DNA from: DUML01 sp050949905
GTDB taxonomy: Bacteria > Bacillota > Desulfitobacteriia > Desulfitobacteriales > Syntrophobotulaceae
Assembly (NCBI GenBank): GCA_050949905.1
Contig: JBMNGP010000037.1
Span: 35,227-99,226, forward strand
Length of the DNA: 64,000 nt
Direction of reading: 5' to 3'
Shown here one piece after another: positions 45,432 to 54,308 of the stretch (its first letter is position 1; every line of letters starts with the position of its first letter). Under the pieces are notes generated by a model, which was given only the letters and a program-made list of their open reading frames with translations, was not told where the DNA came from and did no database searches. The position numbers were made by a program, and so were the translations under genes.

Positions 45432-45908
45432 ATGCCTGTGCAAGTATTAATAAATTTATTTATCGGATTTTTATGGATGTTTTTTCAAGACGATTGGAGC
45501 GCATTAACCTTTCTTAGTGGTTATTTATTCGGCATACTTGTTCTGTTTATTTTACGGCGCTTCTTTCCTTCCAAATTTTATTTGCTTACTTTGTACGCAG
45601 CTGTAAGGCTCGTTCTTATATTTATGGGTGAAGTACTTGTTTCTGCTGTTTTGGTTATACGCGAGATTATCAGGCCCCAAATCAGAATTAAACCTGGCAT
45701 TATGGCCATTGAAACCAGTTTGGAGACGGATGTGGAAGTTACTTTACTGGCTCTCTTGATTACCTTAACCCCGGGTTCTGTGGTCGTAGAAATTACTCAT
45801 GATAAAAAAATATTTTATACCCATGTTATGGATGTTCCGGAACTGAGTTATGCGGTTATTCAATCCAAAGATAGATTTGAAGAAGCTATTAAGAAGGTGA
45901 CTAGGTAA
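45432..45908 (+). CDS. mrpE: Na+/H+ antiporter subunit MrpE
   Basis: A 158-residue protein with two to three N-terminal helices and a cytoplasmic C-terminus: LLALLITLTPGSVVVEIT is the MrpE signature. AAAGAGG precedes ATG 45432. Ends directly before mrpF. Confidence 0.95.
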   Translation: MPVQVLINLFIGFLWMFFQDDWSALTFLSGYLFGILVLFILRRFFPSKFYLLTLYAAVRLVLIFMGEVLVSAVLVIREIIRPQIRIKPGIMAIETSLETDVEVTLLALLITLTPGSVVVEITHDKKIFYTHVMDVPELSYAVIQSKDRFEEAIKKVTR

Positions 45909-46193
45909 ATGATCAAGTGGTTATTGTTCTTATCCTTGTGTTTTCTGACTCTCTCCATCTTGGCAATGATTTATCGGTTGGTAAAGGGCCCTACGGTACC
46001 CGAGCGGGTGCAGGCTTTAGATGCTATGGGGACTTATTTGATTGCCGGAATAGCCATTTTTTCTGTTTTACTGAGGAGCACTGCCTTTTTCGAAGTGCTG
46101 CTGCTTCTGGGAATACTTTCCTTTATAGGCACCATAGCCTTATCTAGATATATCGAAAGGGGTGTAGTTTTTGGAAGTAAACAATCTGATTGA
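45909..46193 (+). CDS. mrpF: Na+/H+ antiporter subunit MrpF
   Basis: A 94-residue three-helix protein (MIYRLVKGPTVPERVQALDA motif, typical of MrpF/PhaF). Starts one base after the mrpE stop and overlaps mrpG by 23 bases. Confidence 0.95.
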   Translation: MIKWLLFLSLCFLTLSILAMIYRLVKGPTVPERVQALDAMGTYLIAGIAIFSVLLRSTAFFEVLLLLGILSFIGTIALSRYIERGVVFGSKQSD

Positions 46194-46536
46194 ATTAGGT
46201 ATCGCCATTATTATTTTGATCGGGACTATCTTTGGTTTTCTTAGTGCCTTTGGCTTTATTCGCTTGCCGGATGTCTATAACCGGGCCCATGCGCTATCCA
46301 AAAGCTCCACCCTGGGCGTTTTGTTTGTTCTCCTGGGAACCTTTCTTTTTTTCTTATTTGTCGAGGGTTACTTCAGTATAAAACTTTTTTTAGGAATTTT
46401 CTTTGTGTTTCTTACGGCTCCTGTTTCCAGTCATGTAACCTTACGGGCTGCCTATCGTTCCGGGGTACCAATGGCAGAGATAAGTGTCCGGGACGATTTG
46501 CAAGACGCAATCCAAGAGCCGATCATACCAAACTAA
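46171..46536 (+). CDS. mrpG: Na+/H+ antiporter subunit MrpG
   Basis: A 121-residue three-helix protein (GFIRLPDVYNRAHALSKSST is the MrpG/PhaG signature). TTG start at 46171 with AAAGGGG nine bases upstream; no ATG or GTG gives the family start. Completes an intact seven-subunit set. Confidence 0.94.
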   Translation: MEVNNLIELGIAIIILIGTIFGFLSAFGFIRLPDVYNRAHALSKSSTLGVLFVLLGTFLFFLFVEGYFSIKLFLGIFFVFLTAPVSSHVTLRAAYRSGVPMAEISVRDDLQDAIQEPIIPN

Positions 46537-46666
46537 CATTAGCGATAGGTCTTCTAGATTTCAATTTAGTCCCGATTCTTTCTAAGGAATTGGTAACAAG
46601 GCGAAATGCTGGAAACCGCTGCTCCCAGAAAAATCTAAGGTAATAAAACTGATGAAAAGGATTAAT

Positions 46667-48085
46667 TCAGGGAACGATTTCCCAGACACTCCCCTGGTTA
46701 AAATCTGTCGCTTTCATCGACCCATAAACCCCTAAAAATAGCCTGGTTTGATCCAGGTTCGTACCCAGACTGACATAATAAGCCGGTTGAGACCCAAAAA
46801 TATCAGCGGTTTCAATGATATTAAAATCACTGAGGTTACAATCTGTCCTAACCCGGGTATAAGCCAAAAATCCTCTGGCCGGTCTAGTCGGAGGTTGGGA
46901 TTTACGGGCTAGATCAGTAAATACAATACATCCCGTCAAATTAGGAATTGCACTCCCCATATAGGGCTGGACTCCTGTCAGGGCAGTCCCTCCAAACTTA
47001 TTGGGCCGGGAATCTTGATGAAAATAACAGGTGAGAGGCTGAAGGCGCTGCGCAGAAGTTTTTACTGCTTCATGATAAAAAGCAATTATTTTTTCGTCTG
47101 TTTTCGAACCTGCAGGGCAATTTCTAAGGGTTGGGGTAGGAAAGGCACCTTCCCATGCTCGCCAGCCAAAGTTAATAAATCCTTCCTGGTTAAGTTCTAA
47201 TTTCATTAAAGAAGCTTGAGTAAGCTGAGTAACCGGTATTGGCCGGTAATGAACAAAAGAATAAATTGAATCTACCAAATCTTGTCCGACATTCCCAACA
47301 TATTTGATATACTGATCAAAAAACCTTTGAAAAGAGAGGCCGGATATATTCCGAACTCCTTTGGCAATTACCGTAAGTGTTTCTTGCATAGGGCCGGGGA
47401 GTTCATCAAAGCGGGTGACTGCAGGCGGATTAGCGATAAAGGTCTGCTTATGGACGTCGATCTCAATTATTTTTCCGGCAATTTCCAGATCATCCTGGCT
47501 TAAATTAAAAGGATCATAACCTGAACCCCCATCGCCGGTTGTTAAAATCAGTTTGCCTGTTTCGGGTGAAAAGGTTAAGCTATTGACACCATTATGATTA
47601 TAGAAGGGCCTTCTTAAATTAAGTAAGGTTCGCCGTTTTTGAGGATGCCTGTTTGGTTGGAGAATCCATTCTTCAACTGTATCAATATGATCATAGTGAA
47701 TTTGTCTATTTGTCCATTTTAAATTTAGCGTTTGGGGATCACAGGGATTAGGCTTAAAAGATTTGGCAAGAGCCCCCGGGCCTTGGGTACCGTCGACTGA
47801 ATAATGAAGATAAAACAGTCCGTTATAATAAAATTCGGGGTGAAAGGCCAGCCCTAAGAGTCCCCGTTCATCATACCCGCCACCAGAAGCACCTAGTTTT
47901 ATGACTCGGGGGCGAATATCTAAAAAAATCCGTAAACCTTCGTTTCCTATATAAAAGATCTCTCCTACCTGGGATGCAATAAACAATCTTTCGCCGGTAT
48001 CACCTGGGAGTATGGCTGTTTTCAAAACAGTAGGCAAATTAATTTTATTAACAAGAGGCCGTAGCCGAACTTTAACTTTCAGCAC
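46667..48085 (-). CDS. PQQ-dependent sugar (sorbosone/glucose) dehydrogenase-like beta-propeller
   Basis: A 472-residue protein with GSDH/HHIP-type six-bladed propeller motifs: GLLGLAFHPEFYYNGLFYLH, LILTTGDGGSGYDPFNL, FINFGWRAWEGAFPTPTL. No signal peptide is seen, which is unusual for this normally secreted family, and PQQ genes are not in the window, so the enzymatic activity is uncertain. It is on the opposite strand, tail to tail with mrpG. Could be a structural propeller rather than an active dehydrogenase. Confidence 0.8.
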   Translation of the reverse strand: MLKVKVRLRPLVNKINLPTVLKTAILPGDTGERLFIASQVGEIFYIGNEGLRIFLDIRPRVIKLGASGGGYDERGLLGLAFHPEFYYNGLFYLHYSVDGTQGPGALAKSFKPNPCDPQTLNLKWTNRQIHYDHIDTVEEWILQPNRHPQKRRTLLNLRRPFYNHNGVNSLTFSPETGKLILTTGDGGSGYDPFNLSQDDLEIAGKIIEIDVHKQTFIANPPAVTRFDELPGPMQETLTVIAKGVRNISGLSFQRFFDQYIKYVGNVGQDLVDSIYSFVHYRPIPVTQLTQASLMKLELNQEGFINFGWRAWEGAFPTPTLRNCPAGSKTDEKIIAFYHEAVKTSAQRLQPLTCYFHQDSRPNKFGGTALTGVQPYMGSAIPNLTGCIVFTDLARKSQPPTRPARGFLAYTRVRTDCNLSDFNIIETADIFGSQPAYYVSLGTNLDQTRLFLGVYGSMKATDFNQGSVWEIVP

Positions 48086-48476
48086 TGCTTTTCCACCCCT
48101 TCGCTTCTTCTTATTGTTAATTGTTACTGGTATAAGAATATGATGACAAAGGTTCGCTTAGCACATCTCGTGCCTTCTAGTTCAGCGCTTCTTCTGTCAG
48201 GGGTATTATTAATAACAGGAGTATTATTAATATTATTTTTAAACCTATTATCCGGACCTGTTTAGCAGAGATTGCCTTTAAAATCTTTAAATAAACAGAC
48301 CTTAAGGCTATTAATAATACTTGGAAAGTACCCTAAAGTTATGATACAATTTAATGCTTGAAAAAAGGAATATCACCTTCTGTGTTGAATATATTAGCTA
48401 AATGCAAAAATATCCGCCTGACCATGGCGGATTTCATCTCCCTGAGGAGTGGAATTTGTTAAAAGAAGGAATCTCG
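48086..48476. other. intergenic region before dgt
   Basis: AT-rich, no gene recognised. A direct repeat GTATTATTAATA occurs at about 48200 and 48221, and a small hairpin TATCCGCC-tgaccat-GGCGGAT lies near 48410-48432, just before dgt. This is the right-hand end of the accessory block. Confidence 0.4.
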
Positions 48477-49466
48477 ATGTCCCAGCTAATTAGACAACGT
48501 ACGGAAGAAGAAGAATACGCCAGGCTTTCGCCCTTGGCAGCTAAGAGTGCCAATGCCCGCAGGGAGGCAGCAGAAGAAGAGTGCAGTATTCGCACCAAGT
48601 TTCAAAGAGATCGGGACAGAATATTGCACAGCAAACCCTTCCGGCGCCTCAAACATAAAACCCAGGTCTATATTGCTCCGACAGGGGATCACTTCCGAAC
48701 CAGGATGACCCACAGTTTGGAAGTTGCCCAGATCTGCCGGACAATCGGCCGGGGGTTAGAGTTAAATGAGGATCTAATTGAGGCTATCTCTCTGGGCCAT
48801 GATGTTGGGCATACTCCCTTTGGGCATGTCGGGGAAGAGGTCCTTGCTTCGCTCATTGGCCGTTTCGAACATAATGAACAATCCGTGCGGATCTTTAAAG
48901 TGCTGACTCGTAATGGCCAAGGCTTAAATTTAACCGAGCAGGTCTTAGACGGGATCCTTCACCATACCGGGCCTGGAATTCCCAAAACACTGGAAGGCCA
49001 AATCGTCAAAACAGGGGATCGAATTGCTTACCTTTGCCACGACTATGATGATGCCTTAAGAGCGGGGTTATTAAAACCAGATGATCTCCCGGAGATGGTG
49101 AGACAAGTCATTGGCAGCAATACAAGCGAAATGATTACTGCTATGGTCACCGATATGATTACAGCTTCCGCGGGGAAAGAAAAAATCGGCCTTTCCGCTG
49201 AAGTGGCCGCTGCTATGCAGGAGTTTCGCTCATTTATGTTTGAAAAAGTATACCTCAGCGAGATGTTAACCGAAGAGCGCAGCAAGGGCAGGCTTATTCT
49301 GGAAATACTTTTTGATTATTATCTTCGTCATCCTGAAGTATTGCCGGCCGAATACCTGGAATGGGCCTCCGGCGATCTGCAAAGAGCAATAACAGACTAT
49401 ATGGCAGGCCTCACAGATAATTATGCTATCAGTACTTTCAAGCATTTTTTTATACCCAGAGAATAA
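48477..49466 (+). CDS. dgt: dGTPase-like HD phosphohydrolase
   Basis: A 329-residue deoxyguanosine triphosphatase-like protein: RLKHKTQVYIAPTGDHFRTR, H79 (MTHSLEVAQ), HD pair H108-D109 in LGHDVGHTPFGH. It hydrolyses dNTPs to nucleoside and triphosphate. The frame opens at 48402, but ATG 48477 (MSQLIRQRTEEEEYARLSPL) behind AGAAGGAATCTCG is the usual family start. It precedes dnaG-rpoD, the standard clostridial order. Confidence 0.92.
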   Translation: MSQLIRQRTEEEEYARLSPLAAKSANARREAAEEECSIRTKFQRDRDRILHSKPFRRLKHKTQVYIAPTGDHFRTRMTHSLEVAQICRTIGRGLELNEDLIEAISLGHDVGHTPFGHVGEEVLASLIGRFEHNEQSVRIFKVLTRNGQGLNLTEQVLDGILHHTGPGIPKTLEGQIVKTGDRIAYLCHDYDDALRAGLLKPDDLPEMVRQVIGSNTSEMITAMVTDMITASAGKEKIGLSAEVAAAMQEFRSFMFEKVYLSEMLTEERSKGRLILEILFDYYLRHPEVLPAEYLEWASGDLQRAITDYMAGLTDNYAISTFKHFFIPRE

Positions 49467-49623
49467 GGCCTTCCAAGCCAATAAAGTAACGCCAAAGATG
49501 AAAAAGTTATGCAAAATATAATTTTATCAAAAATTCTGAGAAAAAAACACTCCCAAAGAAGGAAATTTAGAAAATATATCGAACAAAATAAAGACATGTC
49601 AAACTAAAAAGGGCGTGCTAGTT

Positions 49624-51465
49624 ATGGACAACAGGCTTCCGGAAGAATTGATTGAAGAAGTGCGCCAACAAGCAGATATTGTGGAAATCATTTCAGAGCA
49701 TGTGGTCTTAAAACGTACGGGCAAGAACTATCTAGGACTTTGTCCGTTTCATTCTGAAAAGACACCTAGCTTTAATGTTAATCCCGACAAGCAGATGTTT
49801 TACTGCTTTGGCTGTCAAACCGGCGGTAATGTTTTCACCTTCCTCATGAAAATGCAAAACTTGACCTTTATCGAAGCGGTTAAGTCTGTAGCCGCAAGAA
49901 GCGGCATCGCACTTCCGGAGAGAGAGCTTTCTCCTCAGGAAAAAAAGAAGGAGCAAAAACGTAAACGTTTCAAAGAAATCCATGAGTGGGCTGCCAATTA
50001 TTTCAGCTCTGTGCTCTTAAACCGTCCCGAAGGAAGAACAGGCCTGGAATATCTCAAGAGCAGGAATATAAACAGAGAAACAATTAAACTTTTCCGTTTA
50101 GGGTATGCTCCCGACAAATGGGATGGCTTATTGAATGAAATGGCCGAGAAAGGAGTAACACCCGAGGAATTGGTTCAATTTGGCCTCGCTGTCCAAAAAA
50201 CAAAGGAAAAAGACGGCAGTGTGGGATTTTATGATAGATTTCGAGGGCGTGTTATTTTTACCATCCTTGATCTGCACAGTTCACCAATTGCCTTCGGGGG
50301 CAGGGTTCTTGATGATTCCTTGCCGAAGTACCTTAATTCCCCGGAAACAGCTTTCTTTCATAAAGGCAGTAATCTTTACGGCCTGCACTATGCTTACCGG
50401 GGAATAAGAGAAGCAGGGTATGCCCTGCTCCTGGAAGGTTACATGGATACTATTATGGTCTGCCAAGCCGGGTTTACTAATGCAGTTGCTTCTTTGGGAA
50501 CAGCTCTTACCAGAGATCAGGCCAAATTATTAAAAAAGTATGCCCACAAGGTAGTTATCGGTTACGATTCCGACTCTGCCGGAGTGCAGGCAGCTCTTAG
50601 GGCCGGGGAGATTTTGCTGGAGGAGGGTTTCCAGGTTCAAGTCCTAAGGCTGGAAGATGCTAAAGATCCTGATGAGTTTTTAAAGAAACATACTCCGGAA
50701 GAATTCAAGGAACAGTTGAATAAAGCCCTTACTTTTATTGAATATAAGTATAAGATTTTGGCTGAGAATAATCCTCCGAAAACTATCCCGGACAAGGCAG
50801 AGCTTATCAGAAAGCTGGCTCCTAATATTCTCAAAATAGCAAGTGCCGCAGAAAGGGAAGGTTATGAGCGATATTTAAGCTTGGAGCTTGGACTTACTTT
50901 GGAAGCGGTTCAAGATGAGATAAAGAGTCAAGGCAGGGATATTAAAGCCATTCAAGCTGCTAAAGAAAATTTTTCGCCAAAACAGGATATTTCTGTAAAA
51001 AAAAGAAATACTATAGAAGGGACAGCATTTGACTACCCCGGGGATTCGTTTGTTCCTTTAGGAGTTTTCCGGGCGGAACAAATAATCCTGAGAATTATTT
51101 TAGAGAATCCCTCTTTAAAGGCTAAGGTACAGGCGGATCTGGATGATGAATTTTGGAGGCTTAAAGAACATAAATATATTTTCGAGAATTATCCACAGAA
51201 TAGTATGAACTGTCCGGATGTTGGGGATTCCTGGTATGAACAGATTCAAAGGCGGCTTGCTGAAATATACCAACTGGAAATTGACCCCGAAAAAAATGAG
51301 ATGCTACTGATGGACTGTATCACGATGATCCGGAATACTCAAAACAAAGAAACTATTGATGACTTGCAAGCCAAGATGATAAGACTAGAAAAATCCGGAG
51401 ATATGGCTGGGGCTCTGGCTGTGCTCCAGGAGATAGGAGAGCGGTTGAAACGTGGCGAAGAATAA
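49624..51465 (+). CDS. dnaG: DNA primase
   Basis: A 613-residue primase: N-terminal zinc-binding domain (C40, H43, C61, C64 in LGLCPFHSEKTPSF and MFYCFGCQ), RNA polymerase domain with TOPRIM (LLEGYMDTIMVCQAG and KVVIGYDSDSAGVQAALRAG), and a C-terminal DnaB-binding helical domain. It makes RNA primers for replication. ATG 49624 lies ten bases after AAAAAGGG; GTG 49615 in the same frame is too close to it. Overlaps the open frame ahead of rpoD, indicating one operon. Confidence 0.97.
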   Translation: MDNRLPEELIEEVRQQADIVEIISEHVVLKRTGKNYLGLCPFHSEKTPSFNVNPDKQMFYCFGCQTGGNVFTFLMKMQNLTFIEAVKSVAARSGIALPERELSPQEKKKEQKRKRFKEIHEWAANYFSSVLLNRPEGRTGLEYLKSRNINRETIKLFRLGYAPDKWDGLLNEMAEKGVTPEELVQFGLAVQKTKEKDGSVGFYDRFRGRVIFTILDLHSSPIAFGGRVLDDSLPKYLNSPETAFFHKGSNLYGLHYAYRGIREAGYALLLEGYMDTIMVCQAGFTNAVASLGTALTRDQAKLLKKYAHKVVIGYDSDSAGVQAALRAGEILLEEGFQVQVLRLEDAKDPDEFLKKHTPEEFKEQLNKALTFIEYKYKILAENNPPKTIPDKAELIRKLAPNILKIASAAEREGYERYLSLELGLTLEAVQDEIKSQGRDIKAIQAAKENFSPKQDISVKKRNTIEGTAFDYPGDSFVPLGVFRAEQIILRIILENPSLKAKVQADLDDEFWRLKEHKYIFENYPQNSMNCPDVGDSWYEQIQRRLAEIYQLEIDPEKNEMLLMDCITMIRNTQNKETIDDLQAKMIRLEKSGDMAGALAVLQEIGERLKRGEE

Positions 51466-51511
51466 TACTGGTGATTTTGTTGCCAATTACTCGCTGAAAG
51501 GTGGAAATAAC

Positions 51512-52612
51512 ATGATGGTTGATGAACAAAAAAAAGAAAACGTCACCAACCTGATTGAGCTGGGTAAGACCAAAGGTAATCTTACCTATGATGAGATTGC
51601 CAATGCTTTACAAAAGATTGACCTTTCAGAGGAGCAAATCGAGGAGATCTATGATCAAATCAGCGGCATGGGCATTGATGTTATAGATGATAATGCCGAA
51701 GTTGAAATAGATAAGGAAACTAAAGATCTGGCTGAAGAAATTGCCAATGAAACCGATATTGACCTTTCTATCCCCGAAGGGGTGGGCATTGATGATCCTG
51801 TTAGGATGTATCTTAAAGAGATTGGCAGGGTGCCCCTCTTAACAGCCGAGGAAGAAATCGAACTGGCTTTAAAGATGGAAGCCGGGGACGAAGTAGCCAA
51901 GCGCCGGCTGGCCGAGGCCAACCTCCGTTTGGTTGTCAGTATCGCCAAGCGCTACGTCGGCCGGGGAATGCTTTTCCTTGATCTTATCCAGGAAGGCAAT
52001 CTGGGTTTGATTAAAGCTGTGGAGAAATTTGATTACCGCAAAGGTTTTAAATTCAGCACATATGCCACTTGGTGGATTAGGCAGGCTATTACCAGGGCTA
52101 TTGCCGACCAGGCCAGAACTATCCGCATCCCTGTTCATATGGTGGAGACCATTAATAAGCTCATTAGGGTCAATCGTCAGCTCTTGCAGGAATTAGGCCG
52201 GGATCCCACACCGGAAGAGACGGCCAAAGTCATGGAAATACCGGAAGAAAGGGTCAGAGAAATCTTAAAGATTGCTCAGGAACCTGTTTCTCTGGAAACA
52301 CCGATTGGAGAAGAGGAGGATTCTCATTTGGGGGACTTTATACCCGATGAGGATGCCCCGGCTCCCTCGGAAGCGGCCTCTTTCATCTTGCTGAAAGAAC
52401 AACTGGAAGAAGTATTGGAAACTCTTACACCCAGAGAAGAAAAAGTGTTAAGACTGCGTTTTGGCCTGGATGACGGCCGTACCAGAACACTGGAAGAAGT
52501 CGGCCAGGAATTTGGGGTAACCAGGGAAAGAATCAGGCAGATTGAAGCCAAAGCCTTAAGAAAGCTGCGTCATCCCAGCCGCAGCAAGAAATTAAAAGAC
52601 TATTTGGATTAA
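51512..52612 (+). CDS. rpoD: primary sigma factor RpoD (SigA)
   Basis: A 366-residue primary sigma factor with regions 1.1, 1.2 (DPVRMYLKEIGRVPLLTAEE), 2 (KFSTYATWWIRQAITRAIAD), 3 and 4.2 (VTRERIRQIEAKALRKLRHP). It directs RNA polymerase to housekeeping promoters. ATG 51512 has AAAGGTGG seven bases upstream and the normal N-terminus; a GTG at 51452 in frame overlaps dnaG but lacks a site. Cotranscribed with dnaG as the macromolecular synthesis operon. Confidence 0.97.
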   Translation: MMVDEQKKENVTNLIELGKTKGNLTYDEIANALQKIDLSEEQIEEIYDQISGMGIDVIDDNAEVEIDKETKDLAEEIANETDIDLSIPEGVGIDDPVRMYLKEIGRVPLLTAEEEIELALKMEAGDEVAKRRLAEANLRLVVSIAKRYVGRGMLFLDLIQEGNLGLIKAVEKFDYRKGFKFSTYATWWIRQAITRAIADQARTIRIPVHMVETINKLIRVNRQLLQELGRDPTPEETAKVMEIPEERVREILKIAQEPVSLETPIGEEEDSHLGDFIPDEDAPAPSEAASFILLKEQLEEVLETLTPREEKVLRLRFGLDDGRTRTLEEVGQEFGVTRERIRQIEAKALRKLRHPSRSKKLKDYLD

Positions 52613-52933
52613 TTTTGCTTAGAAAAATTTTAGAAAAATTTTGTAAGTTTGCTTAAAAATTTCATATTGATTTTTTGCCGTTAAGCTAGTAGAATATCTT
52701 GGTGGTAGCGAAACAGAATAGTAATAATTTCGACAATAAGAGCCAGGGTAATATCTATAGTATTTTAAAAACACTAATTTAACTTCAAGCCTTACCTTTT
52801 CGAAGCACAATCTAGCAACATTCAAGGGGAAAATCTAAAAATGACTTTGACAAGATTTGATGCAGCATAATTTCTCCTGGGTCGCTACGCTCCATCTTTA
52901 CAGAAATTGCAAGAGAATTATTTAAAAAAATAC
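52613..52933. other. intergenic region after rpoD
   Basis: About 320 AT-rich bases with no gene and no convincing terminator recognised; ends at the tRNA promoter. Confidence 0.4.
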
Positions 52934-52962
52934 TTGACCATACCGAAATAATTCCGTATAAT
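52934..52962 (+). promoter_or_regulatory. tRNA promoter
   Basis: TTGACC (52934-52939), 17 bases, TATAAT (52957-52962), ending 15 bases before tRNA-Asn. Confidence 0.85.
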
Positions 52963-52977
52963 AAACGACGCAGGCAT

Positions 52978-53052
52978 TCCTCGATAGCTCAACGGTAGAG
53001 CAATCGGCTGTTAACCGATAGGTTGCTGGTTCGAATCCAGCTCGGGGAGCCA
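52978..53052 (+). tRNA. tRNA-Asn (GTT)
   Basis: A 75-base cloverleaf: acceptor TCCTCGA/TCGGGGA (one G-U), D arm GCTCAACGGTAGAGC, anticodon loop CTGTTAA with GTT, T arm GGTTCGAATCC, and encoded CCA. Confidence 0.96.
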
Positions 53053-53061
53053 TTTATATTT

Positions 53062-53136
53062 GGGCCTATAGCTCAGCGGTAGAGCGGCCGGCTCATAACC
53101 GGTTGGTCCCTGGTTCGATCCCAGGTGGGCCCACCA
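53062..53136 (+). tRNA. tRNA with CAT anticodon (Ile2 type more likely than Met)
   Basis: A 75-base cloverleaf: acceptor GGGCCTA/TGGGCCC, D arm GCTCAGCGGTAGAGC, anticodon arm CCGGCTCATAACCGG, T arm GGTTCGATCCC, encoded CCA. GGCTCATAACC is the pattern of TilS-modified tRNA-Ile2, whereas elongator Met in Firmicutes usually has GTTCATACC. It is not an initiator (no unpaired 1-72, no GGG/CCC anticodon stem). Confidence 0.8.
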
Positions 53137-53208
53137 AATTCGTTATCCGAGGCTCTGAAAATCACTTTAAATAAATACGAGCAGCAAAAAAGATATGGAC
53201 GAAACAAG

Positions 53209-53236
53209 AACTCTGGCAGCCAAAGCCAGAGTTTTA
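53209..53236 (+). terminator. terminator of the tRNA unit
   Basis: AACTCTGGC (53209-53217) pairs with GCCAGAGTT (53225-53233) around AGCCAAA, followed by TTATTG. Confidence 0.85.
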
Positions 53237-53250
53237 TTGTCTTACGACAA

Positions 53251-53315
53251 GTGGGACAAGGGGTGGGACAAGGGGGTGGATGGGATGGGACAAGGGGACG
53301 GTTCTTCTGTCCCAC
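53251..53315 (+). repeat. REP-like palindrome, copy 3, with tandem left arms
   Basis: The 31-base palindrome at 53285-53315 (ATGGGACAAGGGGACGG... ending TTCTGTCCCAC) is preceded by two extra left arms GTGGGACAAGG (53251, 53263) and a degenerate GTGGATGGG. It has the same core GACGGTTCTTCTGTCCCAC as copy 1 at 11647. Confidence 0.8.
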
Positions 53316-53411
53316 TTAAAAAAGAAGAACACAGGGATAAACTTTGATTAGGATAAATTTGGACTGGGGCAAACTTAGACTATGATCCTCTTGTTCCGGA
53401 AGGAATTGAAA

Positions 53412-54308
53412 ATGAGTAAAAATATTAAGAATACAAAAGATACAAAAGATATTAAACATATAAAAGATACAAAACATACAAAAGACGCAAAACAAAATCT
53501 TGAAACCTTAAAACTTGGCCCGCGTTTACATACCATTGCATCTTATGTGCCCCAAGGAGCGAGTTTAGGAGATATAGGCACCGATCATGCTTATTTGCCT
53601 GTCTACCTGATGCAAAAAGGCATAATCACAAAAGCAATTGGGGTAGACATTCATCAGGGTCCTTATACTGCCGCCTGTCAAACAGTATCGGAGTATGGCC
53701 TTAAGGATAAGATTGAGGTTCGTCTGGGCGACGGACTGGCTCCTCTGGCTCCAGGAGAAGTTGATACCTTGACTATAGCCGGGATGGGAGGCACTACTAT
53801 ATTGGAGATTCTCAACAGTAATACATCGGTGATGCAGGAAGTGTCGGCCCTTATCCTCCAGCCCCAGGGCGGGGAGTCCCGGGTTAGGAGGGAATTGCTT
53901 GTTCAGGGCTGGAAACTTTGGGATGAGTGTTTAGTGTGCGAAGAAGGCAGGGTTTATACCATTATTTGTTTAAGCAAGACTAAAGGTTGTAGTCTAAAGG
54001 ACTTGGAAACCCAAATTGCCGGTTTAGGTTGGGCAGAACTTGCTGATTGCAGGCCCCCAGATAGTAATCTTGAAGAAAAGACTAGGCTGGAAAATCTATT
54101 AAGCAAGGTTATCTGGCAATTAGGGCCTCTGATCCTGCTGAAAAAGGATCAACACCTCGTTGGGATTTTGCAGGAGACTCTAGCCAATTTGCATAAAGTT
54201 ATTAAGGAAATGAGCAAAACAGAGCGTGAAACAGTCAGGAAGCAGGCTAATGAAAAGCGCCAAGAAATTAAAATACTGGAGGGGATCCGTACATGGCTGT
54301 CTCAGTAG
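53412..54308 (+). CDS. trmK: tRNA (adenine(22)-N1)-methyltransferase TrmK
   Basis: A 298-residue SAM-dependent methyltransferase: motif I LGDIGTDHAYLP (52-63), motif IV-like IAGMGGTTILEIL, and LILQPQGGESRVRR. It methylates A22 in the D loop of tRNA. The N-terminal 30 residues are an unusual Lys/Asp/Thr-rich tail from a 9-base tandem repeat (53420-53495); the conserved domain starts at LKLGPRLHTIASYV. ATG 53412 behind GGAAGGAATTG; upstream open frame to 53382 rejected. Overlaps nif3 by 16 bases. Confidence 0.94.
   Translation: MSKNIKNTKDTKDIKHIKDTKHTKDAKQNLETLKLGPRLHTIASYVPQGASLGDIGTDHAYLPVYLMQKGIITKAIGVDIHQGPYTAACQTVSEYGLKDKIEVRLGDGLAPLAPGEVDTLTIAGMGGTTILEILNSNTSVMQEVSALILQPQGGESRVRRELLVQGWKLWDECLVCEEGRVYTIICLSKTKGCSLKDLETQIAGLGWAELADCRPPDSNLEEKTRLENLLSKVIWQLGPLILLKKDQHLVGILQETLANLHKVIKEMSKTERETVRKQANEKRQEIKILEGIRTWLSQ

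Noticed and set aside
53073..53315. 80-codon minus-strand frame
   Set aside because: Lies across a tRNA, its terminator and a REP-like repeat; no ribosome site.
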